A DNA stretch of 64,000 nt, taken from positions 180,940,350-181,004,349 of the forward strand of contig CM062297.1 in NCBI GenBank assembly GCA_031216915.1. The letters run 5' to 3'. The stretch is from Pictodentalium vernedei. Its lineage: Eukaryota; Mollusca; Scaphopoda; Dentaliida; Dentaliidae. Under the pieces are notes generated by a model that was not told where the DNA came from, did no database searches, and saw only the letters and a program-made list of their open reading frames with translations. Below are positions 32,301 to 43,254 of the stretch, piece by piece (positions within the stretch are counted from its first letter, which is position 1; every line of letters starts with the position of its first letter). The position numbers were made by a program, and so were the translations under genes.

Positions 32301-32639
32301 CCCCAAAACACTGAATATTTCAAGAGTTTTATTATACCTTACATTTTTAATGTAACTGTATATTATCACCATGACGTTTGAGTACAAAGTGTTGTATCAA
32401 ACTCGAGCTCTTGTTTGTAAGGCAATATCTTGATGTGTGGAAGCCGAACCGAGATATAGCCTTAGAAACAAGAGCAAGACCCTGATACAACTTTCTGTAT
32501 ATAAACATAATGGTGATAATGGTCTATGGTCCCAGCTTTTAAACACAGGAATCTCAATTAATGGAAGATTCGTAAAGATGCAACTGCTTGAATTTAATTT
32601 ATATTGCCTATGTCAAGCAGGAATTCCACCAGGCATTGT

Positions 32640-32765
32640 CCTAACACCACCCCACTGGATTGAAAACTGTGAAATTCTTTTGGAAGGTGGCCTCGACGGG
32701 AGTCGATCCCGGGTCTTCGACACCCAATCGCCTGGCCATAAATGCTCTGCCACCATACCAACGAC
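32640..32765 (-). mobile_element. tRNA-like sequence, possible SINE head
   Basis: Minus strand: GGTATGGTGGCAGAGCATTT (A-box-like) and GGGATCGACTCCC (B box), 40-50 bp apart. The arms do not form a normal acceptor stem, so it looks like a SINE head of a different lineage rather than a tRNA gene. Confidence 0.4.
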
Positions 32766-32934
32766 AAAGGGGTAATTATTTCTTTGCCATCAAAAGTTCA
32801 TGTTCTTGTTTTATGTTTTATGCCTTCTAATCTACACAGTAGCATGGGTGATGGTGTATTTCGTCCCTTGAGTGCAAGAAGGCTTTGCAATGCTAAAGCA
32901 GAAAGTTTGTTCATGTGTCTTTACCTTTGTTGCA

Positions 32935-33419
32935 ATTTATGAAACAGTGCATGATCTCTGTCAAATAAGATATAATAGAATAAATGCTAATTTTATCTGT
33001 AGAATACAGGAAAGTGTCCAAATCCATGTTAATCTCAAATCCCTGTTAATTGAATACTCTGGTTAATACAATAATATCCCACCTGCAGCAACTGCACTTG
33101 GGCAAGACACTTCACCCCCATTGCCCACGTGGGGGCATGGTGGCATTGTGTACTAAGATGTACTGCACATCAATGGTGCACCTGTCTTCAACCATTGCTA
33201 ACCCTGCTTGTGTGGAGTTAGTATGTTGGGGAGCTGACAGTTGCTCGCCGTTGCTTGGTGGTTCTCTCCGACTACTCCGGCTTCCTCCACCCGTAAAACT
33301 GCCATGGTCATGATTAGCCATTGTGCAGAAATATGTGACCTTAAACACCAATAAATAAATGAATAATACAGTAATATCCACTGGAAAAATGAGTATTCAA
33401 TTAACAGGTTTCCACTGTA
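32935..33419. mobile_element. M3 MITE split by a SINE
   Basis: Left: CTCTGTCAAATAAGATATAAT and CCCTGTTAATTGAATACTC. Right: TATTCAATTAACAGGTTTCC and then ACTGTA. The SINE between is flanked by a 15-bp duplication. Confidence 0.75.
33080..33364 (+). mobile_element. SINE with 15-bp target duplication
   Basis: Core from GGGCAAGACACTTCACCCCC through GACTACTCCGGCTTCCTCC to a CCAATAAATAAATGAATA tail. The tRNA-like head is missing. AATACARTAATATCC stands on both sides (33065-33079 and 33365-33379, one mismatch). Confidence 0.9.
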
Positions 33420-33435
33420 CTGTCACAATGATTTT

Positions 33436-35266
33436 TAGCTCAACTTTGGCGAAGCCAAATTTGAGCTTATGCCATGGCCCGTCGTCCGTCTGTCCGTCTG
33501 TCTGTCAACAATTCGATACGGCTCGGGCTAGAGGTCGTATTTATGAACCAATCTCTACGAAACTTCTTGGGTACCTTTGTTATGACTGTGGGACGAGAAC
33601 GAGTGTTTTTGGGTGCGGTCCGAAATTCAAGATGGCTGCCAGCTGCCATTTTGTACCGACGATGCAGAAATCTGTTTTTTGTACAGAACTTCCATATGAA
33701 AGCTCTGATTTGAATAATTTTTTGTATGAATGTTTAGTACCATGGGATACATCACATATAATACGGGTTTTTTTCTCGTGCGTAAATTATGCAAATTAGA
33801 CTAACTTTGATGTTTCTTGGTGTTACTTTCAGCACTGTAAGTGCAAATGCCAATACGGCTCGGGCTAGAGGCCGTATTAATGAACCGATCTTTACGAAAC
33901 TTCTTGGGTACCTTTGTTATCACCGTGGGACGAGAACGAGTGTTTTGGGGTCCGGTCCGAAATTCAAGATGGCCGATGGCAGCCATTTTGTACGAAATTT
34001 GGTGCAATCAGATTTCTGCACAGAACTTCCATATGATAGCGCTGATTTGAATAATTTTTTGTGTGAATGTTTAGTACCATGGGATACATCACATATAATA
34101 CAGGTTTTTTTCTCGTGCAGAAATTATGCAAATTAGATGAACTTTGATTTTTTCAGTGCTGCTTACACACAGTAAGTACACATGTCAATACGGCTCGGGC
34201 TAGAGTCTGTATTTATGAACCGATCTTCATGAAACGTCTTGGGTACCTTTGTTATTACCTTGGGACGAGAACGAGTGTTTCTGGGTGTGGTCCAAAATTC
34301 AAGATGGCTGCCAGTGGCCATTTTGTATCGAAATTAGGTCTAATCAGTTTTTTGTACACAACTTCTGTACGGCTCAGGCTAGATGCCGTATTTATGAACC
34401 GATCTTTACGAAACTTCTTGGGTACCTTTGTTATTACCGTGGGATGAGAACAAGTGTTTTTGGGTGTGGTCCGAAATTCAAGATGGCCACCAGCAGCCAT
34501 TTTGTACCAAAATTAGTGCAATCAGTCTTTTGTACAGAACTTCTGTATGAAAGTTCTGATTTGAATAAATTTTTGTATGAATGTTTAGTAACATGGAATA
34601 CATCACATATAGTACGGGTTTTTTTCTCGTGCAGAAATTATGCAAATTAGATGAACTTTGATTTATTCAGTGCTACTTATACTCTGTAAGTGCACATGTC
34701 AATACGGCTTGGGCTAGAGGCTGTATTTATCAACCGATCTTCACAAAACTTCTTGGGTACCTTTGTTATCACCTTGGGACGAGAACGAGTGTTTCTGGGC
34801 GTGGTCCAAAATTCAAGATGGCTGCCAGTGGCCATTTTGTACCGAAATTAGGTCCAATCAGTTTTTTGTCACAACTTCTACACAGCTCATATTTGTGAAC
34901 TGATCTTCACGAAACTTCTTGGGTACCTTTGTTTTCACCTTGGGACAGGAATGAGTGTGTTTTGGGGTGCCTTTGTTATCACTGTGCTATGAGAACAAAT
35001 ATTTTGGGGTTGAGTCAGACCCACTCTGGGACTCACAGATTTCTTTTCTAGTTTAGCATCTGACTGTCACCCACCTTTACAATACTTTACCTATACATTT
35101 GTTACAGGCAACGCTCAGTATTTATGTACAGACCGTTACAATACTTTATATGTACCTTTGTTATCAGGTCATTACCTAGATGTTTGTCATTGCTGTGTCA
35201 CATACTATACATGTACATGTCTTTGTCTTGACAAGTTGAGCTACAGTGTCATTGACACTTTCATTT
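33436..35266 (+). mobile_element. Helentron-like element, family H1
   Basis: Starts TAGCTCAACTTTGGCGAAGCC, folding into a 13-bp hairpin with loop GAA and one mismatch. A GTCCGTCTGTCCGTCTGTC microsatellite follows. Direct units of about 336 bp start near 33521, 33858, 34193 and 34707, with one shortened unit at 34372. The tail has the complement AAGTTGAGCTA, the hairpin AGTGTCATTGACACT and TTTCATT. It is non-autonomous. The units give frames open on both strands, but nothing suggests coding. Confidence 0.85.
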
Positions 35267-35590
35267 GATAGATTGCAATAATTTGACTATGGGTCATTCT
35301 AGGCTTTGAAATCCTGAAAAATGTGCCTGAAGACTTTGAAAAGCCTTGAATAAATAAATAAAAATGCCAATGAAGCATGTAATCATCACTATATAGATTT
35401 TTATTACACGTCTGTTCTATGTAATCTACAGTGACACTAAACCATGCGAAAAATGAAAATCGTTTCTGCACATATGTACGGAACGGAAATCATTGACAGA
35501 CTATTTTTAAGTAGAAGAGAAATTTCAGTGAAATTTTCTCTACAAATCGTGCAACACAATTACAGTTTGAATCGCTAGCGATAGCTCAAA
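35267..35590. other. Spacer, nothing recognised
   Basis: No supported feature. Confidence 0.4.
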
Positions 35591-35660
35591 ATCGTCCCCT
35601 AAGTTCCAGTGTGTTCTATGTGCCCATAGGCACATAGAACACACTGTAACTCAGGGGATG
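35591..35660. repeat. Hairpin, 30-bp arms
   Basis: GTGTGTTCTATGTGCCCATA faces its complement TATGGGCACATAGAACACAC at the centre (35630). Outer arms CCCCTAAGTT / AACTCAGGGG extend it. Confidence 0.8.
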
Positions 35661-35804
35661 AAATAGAAACACAGGTTCCCCTCGCAAATTTGGTTAGGGA
35701 TAAAATGTGTTGTTTTTGTTGATAGTTGTCAAATGAATTGCTGAACGTCCTTCTAATAATTGTTTTTATAGATGTGAAGGCATGTAATAAACACAGAACA
35801 ACAT

Positions 35805-35945
35805 GCACGTGTGAATGGATTAATCGATATAGCACTTGCGCCATCATGAAAGGATAAAACTCGAGGCCTGTGGCCTCTCATTTTATCCTTCTGTGCTGGC
35901 ACTCATGCCATATCGATAAACCCATTCACATGAGTGTGTCATTCT
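35805..35945. repeat. Hairpin MITE-like palindrome
   Basis: Arms around AAAGGATAAAACTCGAGGCC (35847) and GGCCTCTCATTTTATCC (35872), extended by ATCGATAT on both sides and by GTGTGAATGGATT / CCCATTCACA. Confidence 0.7.
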
Positions 35946-36331
35946 GTGTGTGTATGTCAGAGGTTGTGAAGGCATTAGAACCCTCTGGTCATTACCCTCT
36001 CCTCCCACTTTCCTCGAAGAGAAATGGGAAAAGGAGGGGGGACAATGACTGAGAGTCCTAGTTGGGACTACTGAAGGCAGGCCTTGAAAATTCTGAATCT
36101 GGCTTTTGTAGAACCTTGAAAAATGACAAAATATGTCAAGAAGCAGCATGGAATTTTATCAGTTCTTACCTGCATGAACTCCGTGTTATGTGGCATCCTG
36201 TTAACAAGCACTCTGGAAGCCTTTCTGATAACATGTCATGTAATAAAATTTCTGTGTATGATAAACAAAAAGGATGTATAATAGACAAATAATTTTTTCT
36301 GAGGTCTCCTATTTTTCTTTGGTATGTCCAA
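35946..36331. other. Spacer, nothing recognised
   Basis: No supported feature. Confidence 0.4.
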
Positions 36332-36580
36332 TAACTGGTAGAGTGCTAGAAGCCACTACCAGGGTTTTAATATGAAGAGCAAGTACCCCAGCCTAAGTGT
36401 GTCATATTCTGTGGATGTGCTTCATATTATCTTAGAAGAGAAATTACTTAGTCTATATGGGTTTACCTTGTTACAATTTACGGGAGAGTGCTTCTTGGCA
36501 CTCTCCCATAAATTGTAACAAGGCAAAGACACAGGAATAAATTTTGATGACCAAAAATAACTTAGTACTCTACTGGTTAA
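36332..36580. mobile_element. M1 MITE, full copy
   Basis: TAACTGGTAGAGTGCTAGAAG at the left and CTTAGTACTCTACTGGTTAA at the right, with a central hairpin at about 36470-36525. Confidence 0.85.
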
Positions 36581-37434
36581 GAGAAGGACAGTTTTCTCTA
36601 ATTGGTACTTTTACGTTGATCTGTATTATTTTGACCAATAATATGTTTTTGTATCTTTCAAAATGTGGGGATGAAATACATGATCCATAGCTATAGATAG
36701 TCACATTGTTAATTTCTTGTACAAACATGACATCCAATTGTCAAATATGAAATAGTTTGGGGAGATCAAGGTGGTCCAGTATGTTTGCATCCTCAATAGC
36801 CAGAGGGTAGACAAATACAAGAGACTGAATACACCTTTGAACATGCAGCGGATACCTAGTTTAAATCATTAATTTATAAATTGTTGTCTTGCTTGTCTGC
36901 TGTGTAAATAAAGCCGGGGACTGCACTAATTTCCTCTCCCATGTATGAACGCAGGGTATTTTGTAAATTTCACGCTTCTCAACAGGAAGAACAACAATGG
37001 AAGGAAATATGTAAACAAAAACGGTCTCAGCATCTTCATTACAAAAAATGCTTCACCTGGTTCTTGTCCACAGCTTCTGTGCTAAAATAACATTTACAGT
37101 ATAAGTTTGCAAATGAGTCTGGTTTCCTAGCACACTTGAAAGTCAAACGTGTAATTGACCTTCTTTGACGGGCTTGAGACCACTATAATTTAGGCTGGCA
37201 TATGTACAAATTAGGCAAATGATAATTTTGTTCCCCTGCCATTTTCTCCCAAATAGACTTAGGGTGACCAATATTTCATTTGCCAACATTAATTCTTTGC
37301 ATGCCATTGGAGAATATTCCTGCCCAGTACAGGATTTCTTTCACTACTGAAATAAGTATAATTTGAGTTGATTTTGTCCCAATTAACTCCCTATAAATTG
37401 AATGGATTTCTTTACCAATCGCTTCTTGCGTTAA
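36581..37434. other. Spacer, nothing recognised
   Basis: About 850 bp without a feature I can support. Confidence 0.4.
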
Positions 37435-37870
37435 ATTCAGATGAATCCAGAGAATAAAATCCTGAATTTTGAGATAACCTATTTACCATTCATCTTGAAA
37501 TGATGAAGAGGACCCGTGCTTCATTTGTGGAAACTTTGCAAGGCGTCATAGCAGATCATCTCTGAATTATATGCATGGTAAAAATGACAACCTGTGGATT
37601 TTGACCAATCCATGATGGCCCAACTGTATGAAAGCATCTACGGCAAGCACAGGCTGCATCAGCTGTCTTAGGGAGTTTGAGAATTGAAGAGAGGGATCTT
37701 CCCACAGGAACATTTTAAAACAGACTGCCATCAAATAAGGTGATAAGACACAACTTTCTGATGAACTGTTTGCAGTTCCAGACGAAGAACTTTCCGGTTA
37801 TCTGTTTTTTCCTTTAAATAACCACCAGAGGAACAATAAAATCATTCCTCTCCAAGTTTATGGCTTGTGA
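37435..37870 (-). repeat. 450-bp interspersed repeat, copy 2
   Basis: Homologous to 27620-28110 over most of its length (AATAAAATCCTGAATTTTGAG at the start, AAATAACCACCAGAGGAACA near the end). The protein-like minus-strand stretch near 37700 keeps the same frame as copy 1. Confidence 0.65.
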
Positions 37871-38061
37871 ATCTAACAAATACCTGGGATGGAAGTCCTC
37901 TAAAGTAGGCAGCACAGGTATAAATTATTGCTAAACTTGACATGCAGGAAGTAAAAGAGGGCAAAAGTATATGGGTGGGCTTATTTTCGAGAGGTCATAC
38001 CTGCAAGTGAATTTGGACGAAAGTTGTCACAAAGTTAGGTGACTCGGTCAATCCCAATAAC

Positions 38062-38185
38062 AACATTGGTGGCTCAGTAGGTAGAGGTGCAGACTGCAAG
38101 CTGAGAGGTCCTCGGTTCGAATCCCACCTTGCTTAACTGTGGTGATCTTACAAGAACTGGATACCGCGACGTCACCACGCCCCTC
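38062..38185 (+). mobile_element. tRNA-like SINE head facing a 5S-like piece
   Basis: A clean A box (TGGCTCAGTAGG) and B box (GGTTCGAATCC) on the plus strand. They are followed by TTAACTGTGGTGATCTTACA, which on the minus strand matches the 5S-derived head of the SINE at 41001-41384. The normal SINE core is absent. Confidence 0.65.
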
Positions 38186-38204
38186 CACGTAATAATTACA
38201 AATT

Positions 38205-38392
38205 GAACACTTGAAAAAAATGTAAAACAAATTCAACAAAACCATATCATGGGACCCCTCATTGGAATGAGCTATTGAGCTCATTCCATTGAGGGGACAC
38301 AGGATATGGTTTTCTTGAAATTATTTGAAACATTTGAAAAAGAAATAATTAAAATAACAAATTTGATATCATGTGCATTGGTTAAGGGGTTC
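38205..38392. mobile_element. M2 MITE, shortened at the left
   Basis: Hairpin with GAATGAGCTATTGAGCTCATTC at its centre, ending ATGTGCATTGGTTAAGGGG. Confidence 0.65.
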
Positions 38393-38867
38393 TTTATTGT
38401 TTTAACAGCTTACATGTACCAGGATGGCTGTAATCAATGTTATCACTATTAAGTCAGGAACTGGGCTTGGGTATGTACAAGGAGGGGCCTGGAACTGTAA
38501 TCAGAAAAGTTAGTAGGTGGGCCCAGGTCAGTACAGTGGATCCTAGACAGACCTTCCACTACTTTCCAGAAGCATCTTTATAAGATGTGGATTTCCAGCA
38601 CCAAACCAGTTAAGAAAATGAAATTTTACATGATAATAAAGTGCTTTTTAGTCCTTTCATAGTGCTGCATTTTGCTTTGAGCATTAAGAAAAATATTTGG
38701 ATAAATGTTGCATCAGTGCAAGTAAGTCAAACGAACGCAGTGATTTCTCATAAAAACTTATAAAAACAATAAATTTATTTTTATTTCTTTACAAAAAATG
38801 TTTTACTGTTTTCCAAAGCAGGAGGTGTTTTACACTTGTGACACAGAAAGATCTAAACCCTTCCTTC
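38393..38867. other. Spacer, nothing recognised
   Basis: No supported feature. Confidence 0.4.
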
Positions 38868-39062
38868 ACCTAACAAAATGGCCCAAACCAACTAGCGCTA
38901 TTCCTAAAAAATTTCCATCCAAATATTATTTTTATCATTTTTGTCGCAAAATTATTGCTTATGAATTCTCATTGGCTCATTTGAGGCAAAAAAAAAAATG
39001 AAATTTGTTAGTTACTCAAGAAATTTTTCTATGATTCAGATTCATGTTAGGTAAATTGATTA
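38868..39062. mobile_element. M2 MITE, diverged copy
   Basis: CACCTAACAAAATGGCC, CTAGCGCTATTCCTAAAAA and ATTCTCATTGGCTCATTTGAG. The hairpin is degraded. A further fragment lies at 39193-39232. Confidence 0.5.
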
Positions 39063-39788
39063 ACTGACAAATCCTGTGAAAGATCATAGCAGTACAAAAT
39101 TTGTTGGTTAAACCGGGTGGGGGAGGGGGGCAGTAGGTGTGTGGAAGGGTCCTTTGTGTTAAACTTTAAACTTTGCTTTGAATTCAAATTAATCTTTTAC
39201 CTAACATAATGGTCACAACTGGCCAGTGCTTTATGCATCAAATCTCCCAACCCAACCTAACCCAACCAACCCACACCTTCAGAAAGTTCCTGAACCCACC
39301 CATCATTACAGTAGATTGAAACAAAAGAAAAAATTACGAATTCCAGTTTCAATTTTTGATAAAACAGGAGCTGTGGTGATCAAAGTATCATAAACAGTAA
39401 ATATATCTTTATTCATGTTAACCATTGAGGGCCTAAACAATTGTCTTGAATTCACACCGGACCACAGCCTGTAAACATCCAGTGGCTTAAAAGTAATTTC
39501 TAGTCAAGTCTTGGCTAGAAACCACTGTCTATGTAATTTGTTTATTTTCAGCAGGACTTACTTATGATGGTATGTCAAGGGCACCTGTTCTGGGGTCGTA
39601 AAAGTTGGAAATAGCCTTTAAGGGTTAAATGTCCAAAATGTGAATTCTAAAATTATACTGTCGAAAATGTGATTTCTCCCAACTAAGTTGTAAGAATTAA
39701 TTAATTTTAAAATCTAAGTACAAAAACAATAATTTTTATGTACACTGACTCTTCTATAGAACTACATCTTTCCTAGAAAAAGTACTGT
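39063..39788. other. Spacer with a CCCAACC patch
   Basis: A short CCCAACCCAACC stretch lies at about 39248. It is too short and irregular to be telomeric. Otherwise there is nothing supported. Confidence 0.4.
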
Positions 39789-40033
39789 TTAACCCTCAAG
39801 TAACCATATAGACACAAACAGCCCCTTTTATATTGCTGTAAAAAAGTTGTCCCAAGTGTAGGCTGCCTGGAGAACTCTATTGGTAGGATACATTTATCTT
39901 GACAGTGTTTTACATCATTGTTGGATGCCTATGCAGGCAGCCAACAATAATGTAGAAACACTATTATAATGTGATCTGCAATTGTGTGTACAGTAGTTAT
40001 TTATGAAAATTAATCTGAGGGCTTGAGGGTTAA
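39789..40033. mobile_element. M6 MITE, full copy
   Basis: TTAACCCTCAAGTAACC at the left and GGCTTGAGGGTTAA at the right. A central hairpin at 39906-39963 (AGTGTTTTACATCATTG facing its near complement) has a TGCA loop. TTAA is shared with the next element. Confidence 0.8.
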
Positions 40034-40275
40034 CCTTTTACCTAACAAATCGGCAGCATTTGCCTGCATAATATGCAAATTCAGCAGTTAAAAAAATATT
40101 TTTCAAAAAAATTCAACAAAACCAAATCATGTGACTCCTCATTGGAACGAGCTCGACGAGCTCGTTCCAACAAGGGGTCACATGATATGGTTTTGTTGAA
40201 ATTTTTGAAAACATTTCAAAAAATGATATTTAAAATAATAAATTTTGATATCGTCTACATTGGGTAAAAGGTTAA
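40030..40275. mobile_element. M2 MITE, full copy
   Basis: TTAACCTTTTACCTAAC at the left and ATTGGGTAAAAGGTTAA at the right, with a hairpin around GAGCTCGACGAGCTC at 40155. It starts on the last TTAA of M6. Confidence 0.85.
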
Positions 40276-40450
40276 TGTAAGTTTGTTCATGCATATCTCT
40301 CTCCTCACATGAAAACAGTAGTGAATGAATTGTTCATTAGTTACAAATAATTCGCTTGTGTTCGGGAATTTGAAATTTAAAAAAAAATGTTGCAGTACCC
40401 TGTTATTTGAATAGTCACTTTGCTAATGTAAAATATTCAAGTAACAGGAA

Positions 40451-40770
40451 TATTTGGGACCATTGTGGCTCAGTTGTTACAGAATTGGACTTCAAACCGA
40501 GAGGTCCACGGTTTGATCCCCGCCAGGGGTTACTGCATTGTGTCCTTGGGCATTAAGCCACTTCATCCTGATTGCCCACTGTGTACTAAGGTGTACTGCA
40601 TGTCAATGGTGCACTTGTCTTCAACCAATGCTAACCCTGCGTGTGTGGAGTTAGTATGTTGGGGAGTCTGGCAGTTGCTCACCATTGCTCAGTGGTTCTC
40701 TCCAGGTACTCTGGCTTCCTCCAAGCATAAAACTGTCCGACACGAGTGGCCCTGTAAATAGTTTTGGGAG
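40451..40770 (+). mobile_element. tRNA-derived SINE, nearly full
   Basis: Head with A box TGGCTCAGTTGTTACAG and B box GGTTTGATCCC. The core runs CACTGTGTACTAAGGTG, GTATGTTGGGGAGTCTGGC, GGTACTCTGGCTTCCTCC. The AATA tail is absent. Confidence 0.85.
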
Positions 40771-41000
40771 GATATAGTTGAGGTCTCCATCCATTTGAGT
40801 GTCTGTATGAACATTTCACCTTGTATCTTGGGTGTGGGTAAGCAAATTTGGTTGTCCTTTAGTGTGCTGATAGGGAAAAAGGATCTCCATGCAGGATGAG
40901 TTCTGTCCATACTTTCTTGGCTGATCTGTGGTCCTTTTGGATTTATAGTGATATTTTGTGTTTGTACAAACACTTCACCTTGTAGCTTGTTCTGTTATAT

Positions 41001-41384
41001 ATTTATTGGTGTTTAAGGTCATATACTTATATGCATAGCGGCTAGTAATGACCATGGCAGTTTTACGGGTGGAGGAAGCCGGAGTACCCGGAGAGAACCA
41101 CCGAGCAACGATGAGCAGCTGCCATCTCCCCAACATCGTAACACCGCACTGCAGCACAGGCAGGGTTAGATTGGTTGAAGACATGTTTACCATCGACGTG
41201 CAGTACGCCTTAGTACACGGCATCATCATGCCCCCATGTGGACAATCGGGATTAAGTGCCTTGCCCAAGGACACAATGCGGGAGTCTCAATTGATCTCTC
41301 AGATCGTCACCCATCCAATGATTAACTGGGCTCGACGTTCTTAACTTCGGTGATCTAACGAGAACTGGTTGCCACCGCAGCACC
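41001..41384 (-). mobile_element. 5S rRNA-headed SINE with 17-bp target duplication
   Basis: On the minus strand the first about 120 bp resemble 5S rRNA: AGTTCTCGTTAGATCACC, GAAGTTAAGAACGTCGAGCC (A-box region), CATTGGATGGGTGAC (C-box region). They pass directly into the same core as the tRNA-headed SINEs (CATTGTGTCCTTGGGCAAGG onward) and end in an AATAAATATA tail. AGCTTGTTCTGTTATAT is repeated perfectly at 40984-41000 and 41385-41401, so both ends are exact. The element is 384 bp and has internal pol III promoter boxes of the 5S type. It is inserted in an M3 MITE. Confidence 0.9.
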
Positions 41385-41425
41385 AGCTTGTTCTGTTATA
41401 TCTTGTTTGACAGTGCTCATTGGGC

Positions 41426-41669
41426 AACTGTCAAACTCCCCAACGTACTAACTCCACACAAGCAGGGTCAGCATTGGTTGAAGACAGCTAGGTGCACCAT
41501 CAATTTGCATTACGCCTCAGTACACAGCGCCATCCTGCGCCCCACATGGGCATTCGGGATTAAGTGCCTTGCCCAAAGACACAATGCAGTTACCCCCAGT
41601 GGGTATCGAACCATGAACCACTTGGTTGAAGTTCAATGTCGAAACAACTGAGCCAACATGCTCCTAATG
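41426..41669 (-). mobile_element. SINE inside an M3 hairpin
   Basis: Minus strand: TTGGCTCAGTTGTTTCGAC head, GGTTCGATACCC B box, core to GGGGAGTTTGACAG. The 3' tail is missing. It separates the two arms of the M3 hairpin. Confidence 0.75.
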
Positions 41670-41690
41670 TCAAACAAGATAAAATATTCT

Positions 41691-42229
41691 CCCACACTTC
41701 CAATGCAAGATATGCATGCCTCATCTTGATATCTATCTCACATGACCCATGTGACCAGCTTATTAGCATATTTAATGAGTGCATTCAATCATAGCACATT
41801 CTTGTGTAAACAAACAACATGGTGTCACATTTCAGAAATATAAGCAGATAAACGTTTGTTGAAGAAAAAAAGAAATATAAACACAGACTGCAAAACCAAA
41901 GGACACTTGACTCTTATATGAATTTTGGGTGAACGTCATTATGAGTGGAGAGAGTTGCACGAAATTCCCGTCGAAAAGTTATGCGAATACATTGCAGAAT
42001 TCATAATATGATGCCATCGGAATGTGTCAGTGTTCATTTTGCTACAAATATTTAACCCCTGTCTCGCCGCTGTTGGGATTTAATTTTGTGGTATATACCT
42101 GTGGTATATACAGAACTTTTGTGCGCTCTTTCCGACAAGCAAATTAATTTTTTTCAGAAATGGACATCAAAATTGTTCAATATAGCTGCACATGCCCCTG
42201 AATTACTTTTTGTGACATCAGGGTGTTTT
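41691..42229. other. Spacer, nothing recognised
   Basis: No supported feature. Confidence 0.4.
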
Positions 42230-42411
42230 GGTGAGGGGAGAAAAATTATCCCTGATGGGGGTGGGTGTGACGTGTGAGATAGGGAAATCTCACCCTCAAG
42301 ACAAGGACCCTCAGGATAAGATATTTGTTCCAGACACGAGGCTGGCCAAATATCTTGCCCTCAGGTGAGTTTTCCCCATCTCACACCCTCACCCATCAGG
42401 GAAAATAATAG
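42230..42411. repeat. Long imperfect palindrome
   Basis: ATTATCCCTGATGGGGGTGGG at the left faces CCTCACCCATCAGGG at the right. Inside, TGTGAGATAGGGAAA faces TTTCCCCATCTCACA, and GATATTTG faces CAAATATC. A fold-back MITE is likely. Confidence 0.75.
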
Positions 42412-42859
42412 TCTCAGTACTTAAAAAACTCTGAAAACCTGCAGTCAGAGTATGTAAGATTGATCTCAGAGCTCTGGATGCCATCTTCCATCCTAAATAA
42501 ATGCATGATTCATCAAACTTCAATTTTTTAAAACGAAGTCTGGCCATTTCATGAGATTTGGCTAGAATGACACTTGAACCCACACGTCCCCCCGTGACGT
42601 CACAGTGCATCTCCAACCAGTAATATTAATCGCTATACAGCACATGACCTAATACAGCCTTTAAGCGATTACCATATCTTAACCCTCGACGCATGGAAAT
42701 TCCCGTGCCCTCAATACAGATTTTTCTCGCTATACTTCGAAATGCAAGAAAATTAATTTAAGGTGGGCTCCACTGTACTTCCAGAAAAATTTATAGTTAC
42801 CCCGGTAGTCGCAATAAATGTTTTAACTGGTTGAATGCTAGATGTCATTATCAGGGGTT
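42412..42859. other. Spacer, nothing recognised
   Basis: GGTGGGCTCCACTGTA near 42763 is an M3 right tip. Otherwise no feature. Confidence 0.4.
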
Positions 42860-43150
42860 TAAAAAAAATGAGGGTACCAAGCCAGAAAATAAGCATACTG
42901 TCATCTGAAAAATGAGGTCCCCAGAGGGTGAATTTAGTGATGCTACCCTGCACAGCAGGGTAGCATCACTAAATTTACCCTTTGTGAACCTCAATCTGAA
43001 TCAGGGTCTCAAAACTAAACAGAAAGAGGTACCCAGAGGTTAAATTGGCCCACTGTATGGGAGAGCATCATCAAATTCACCCTCTGGGGATCCCATGCTG
43101 CTAATTTCAGACTGCTTATTTTCAAACCTGGAGGGTACCATAGCAAAATC
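42860..43150. mobile_element. M7 MITE with perfect hairpin
   Basis: CCCCAGAGGGTGAATTTAGTG to its complement, with the centre CTGCACAGCAG at 42952. Then CTCAATCTGAATCAGGG and TTTCAGACTGCTTATTTTC. A second copy lacking the left arm is at 49918-50098. Confidence 0.7.
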
Positions 43151-43254
43151 CAACATTTTCCTTGCTCATGTTTCATATTCAGTCAAATGCAAATAATACT
43201 TGGTTTATAAATAAGTTTGTTCTATTAAAATTTTGATTAACAAATCTAGACCGC

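Larger units (their letters stand above)
40398..41700. mobile_element. M3 MITE carrying three SINE insertions
   Basis: The left piece 40398-40450 (TACCCTGTTATTTGAATAGTC) and hairpin pieces at 41391-41425 (GTTATATCTTGTTTGACAG) and 41670-41690 (TGTCAAACAAGATA) are M3. Between them lie SINEs at 40451, 41001 and 41426. The stretch 40776-40983 is unassigned. Confidence 0.6.

Noticed and set aside
32437-32775. A 112-codon plus-strand frame
   Set aside because: No recognisable domain. Its end overlaps a tRNA-like sequence on the other strand.
38062-38130. tRNA gene
   Set aside because: The A and B boxes are good but no normal acceptor and anticodon stems form, and the same head is attached to SINE cores elsewhere.
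39240-39290. Telomere-like CCCAACC repeats
   Set aside because: Short and irregular, without a TTAGGG-type run.
41281-41384. 5S rRNA gene
   Set aside because: It is fused to a SINE body and flanked by a target duplication, so it is a SINE head.
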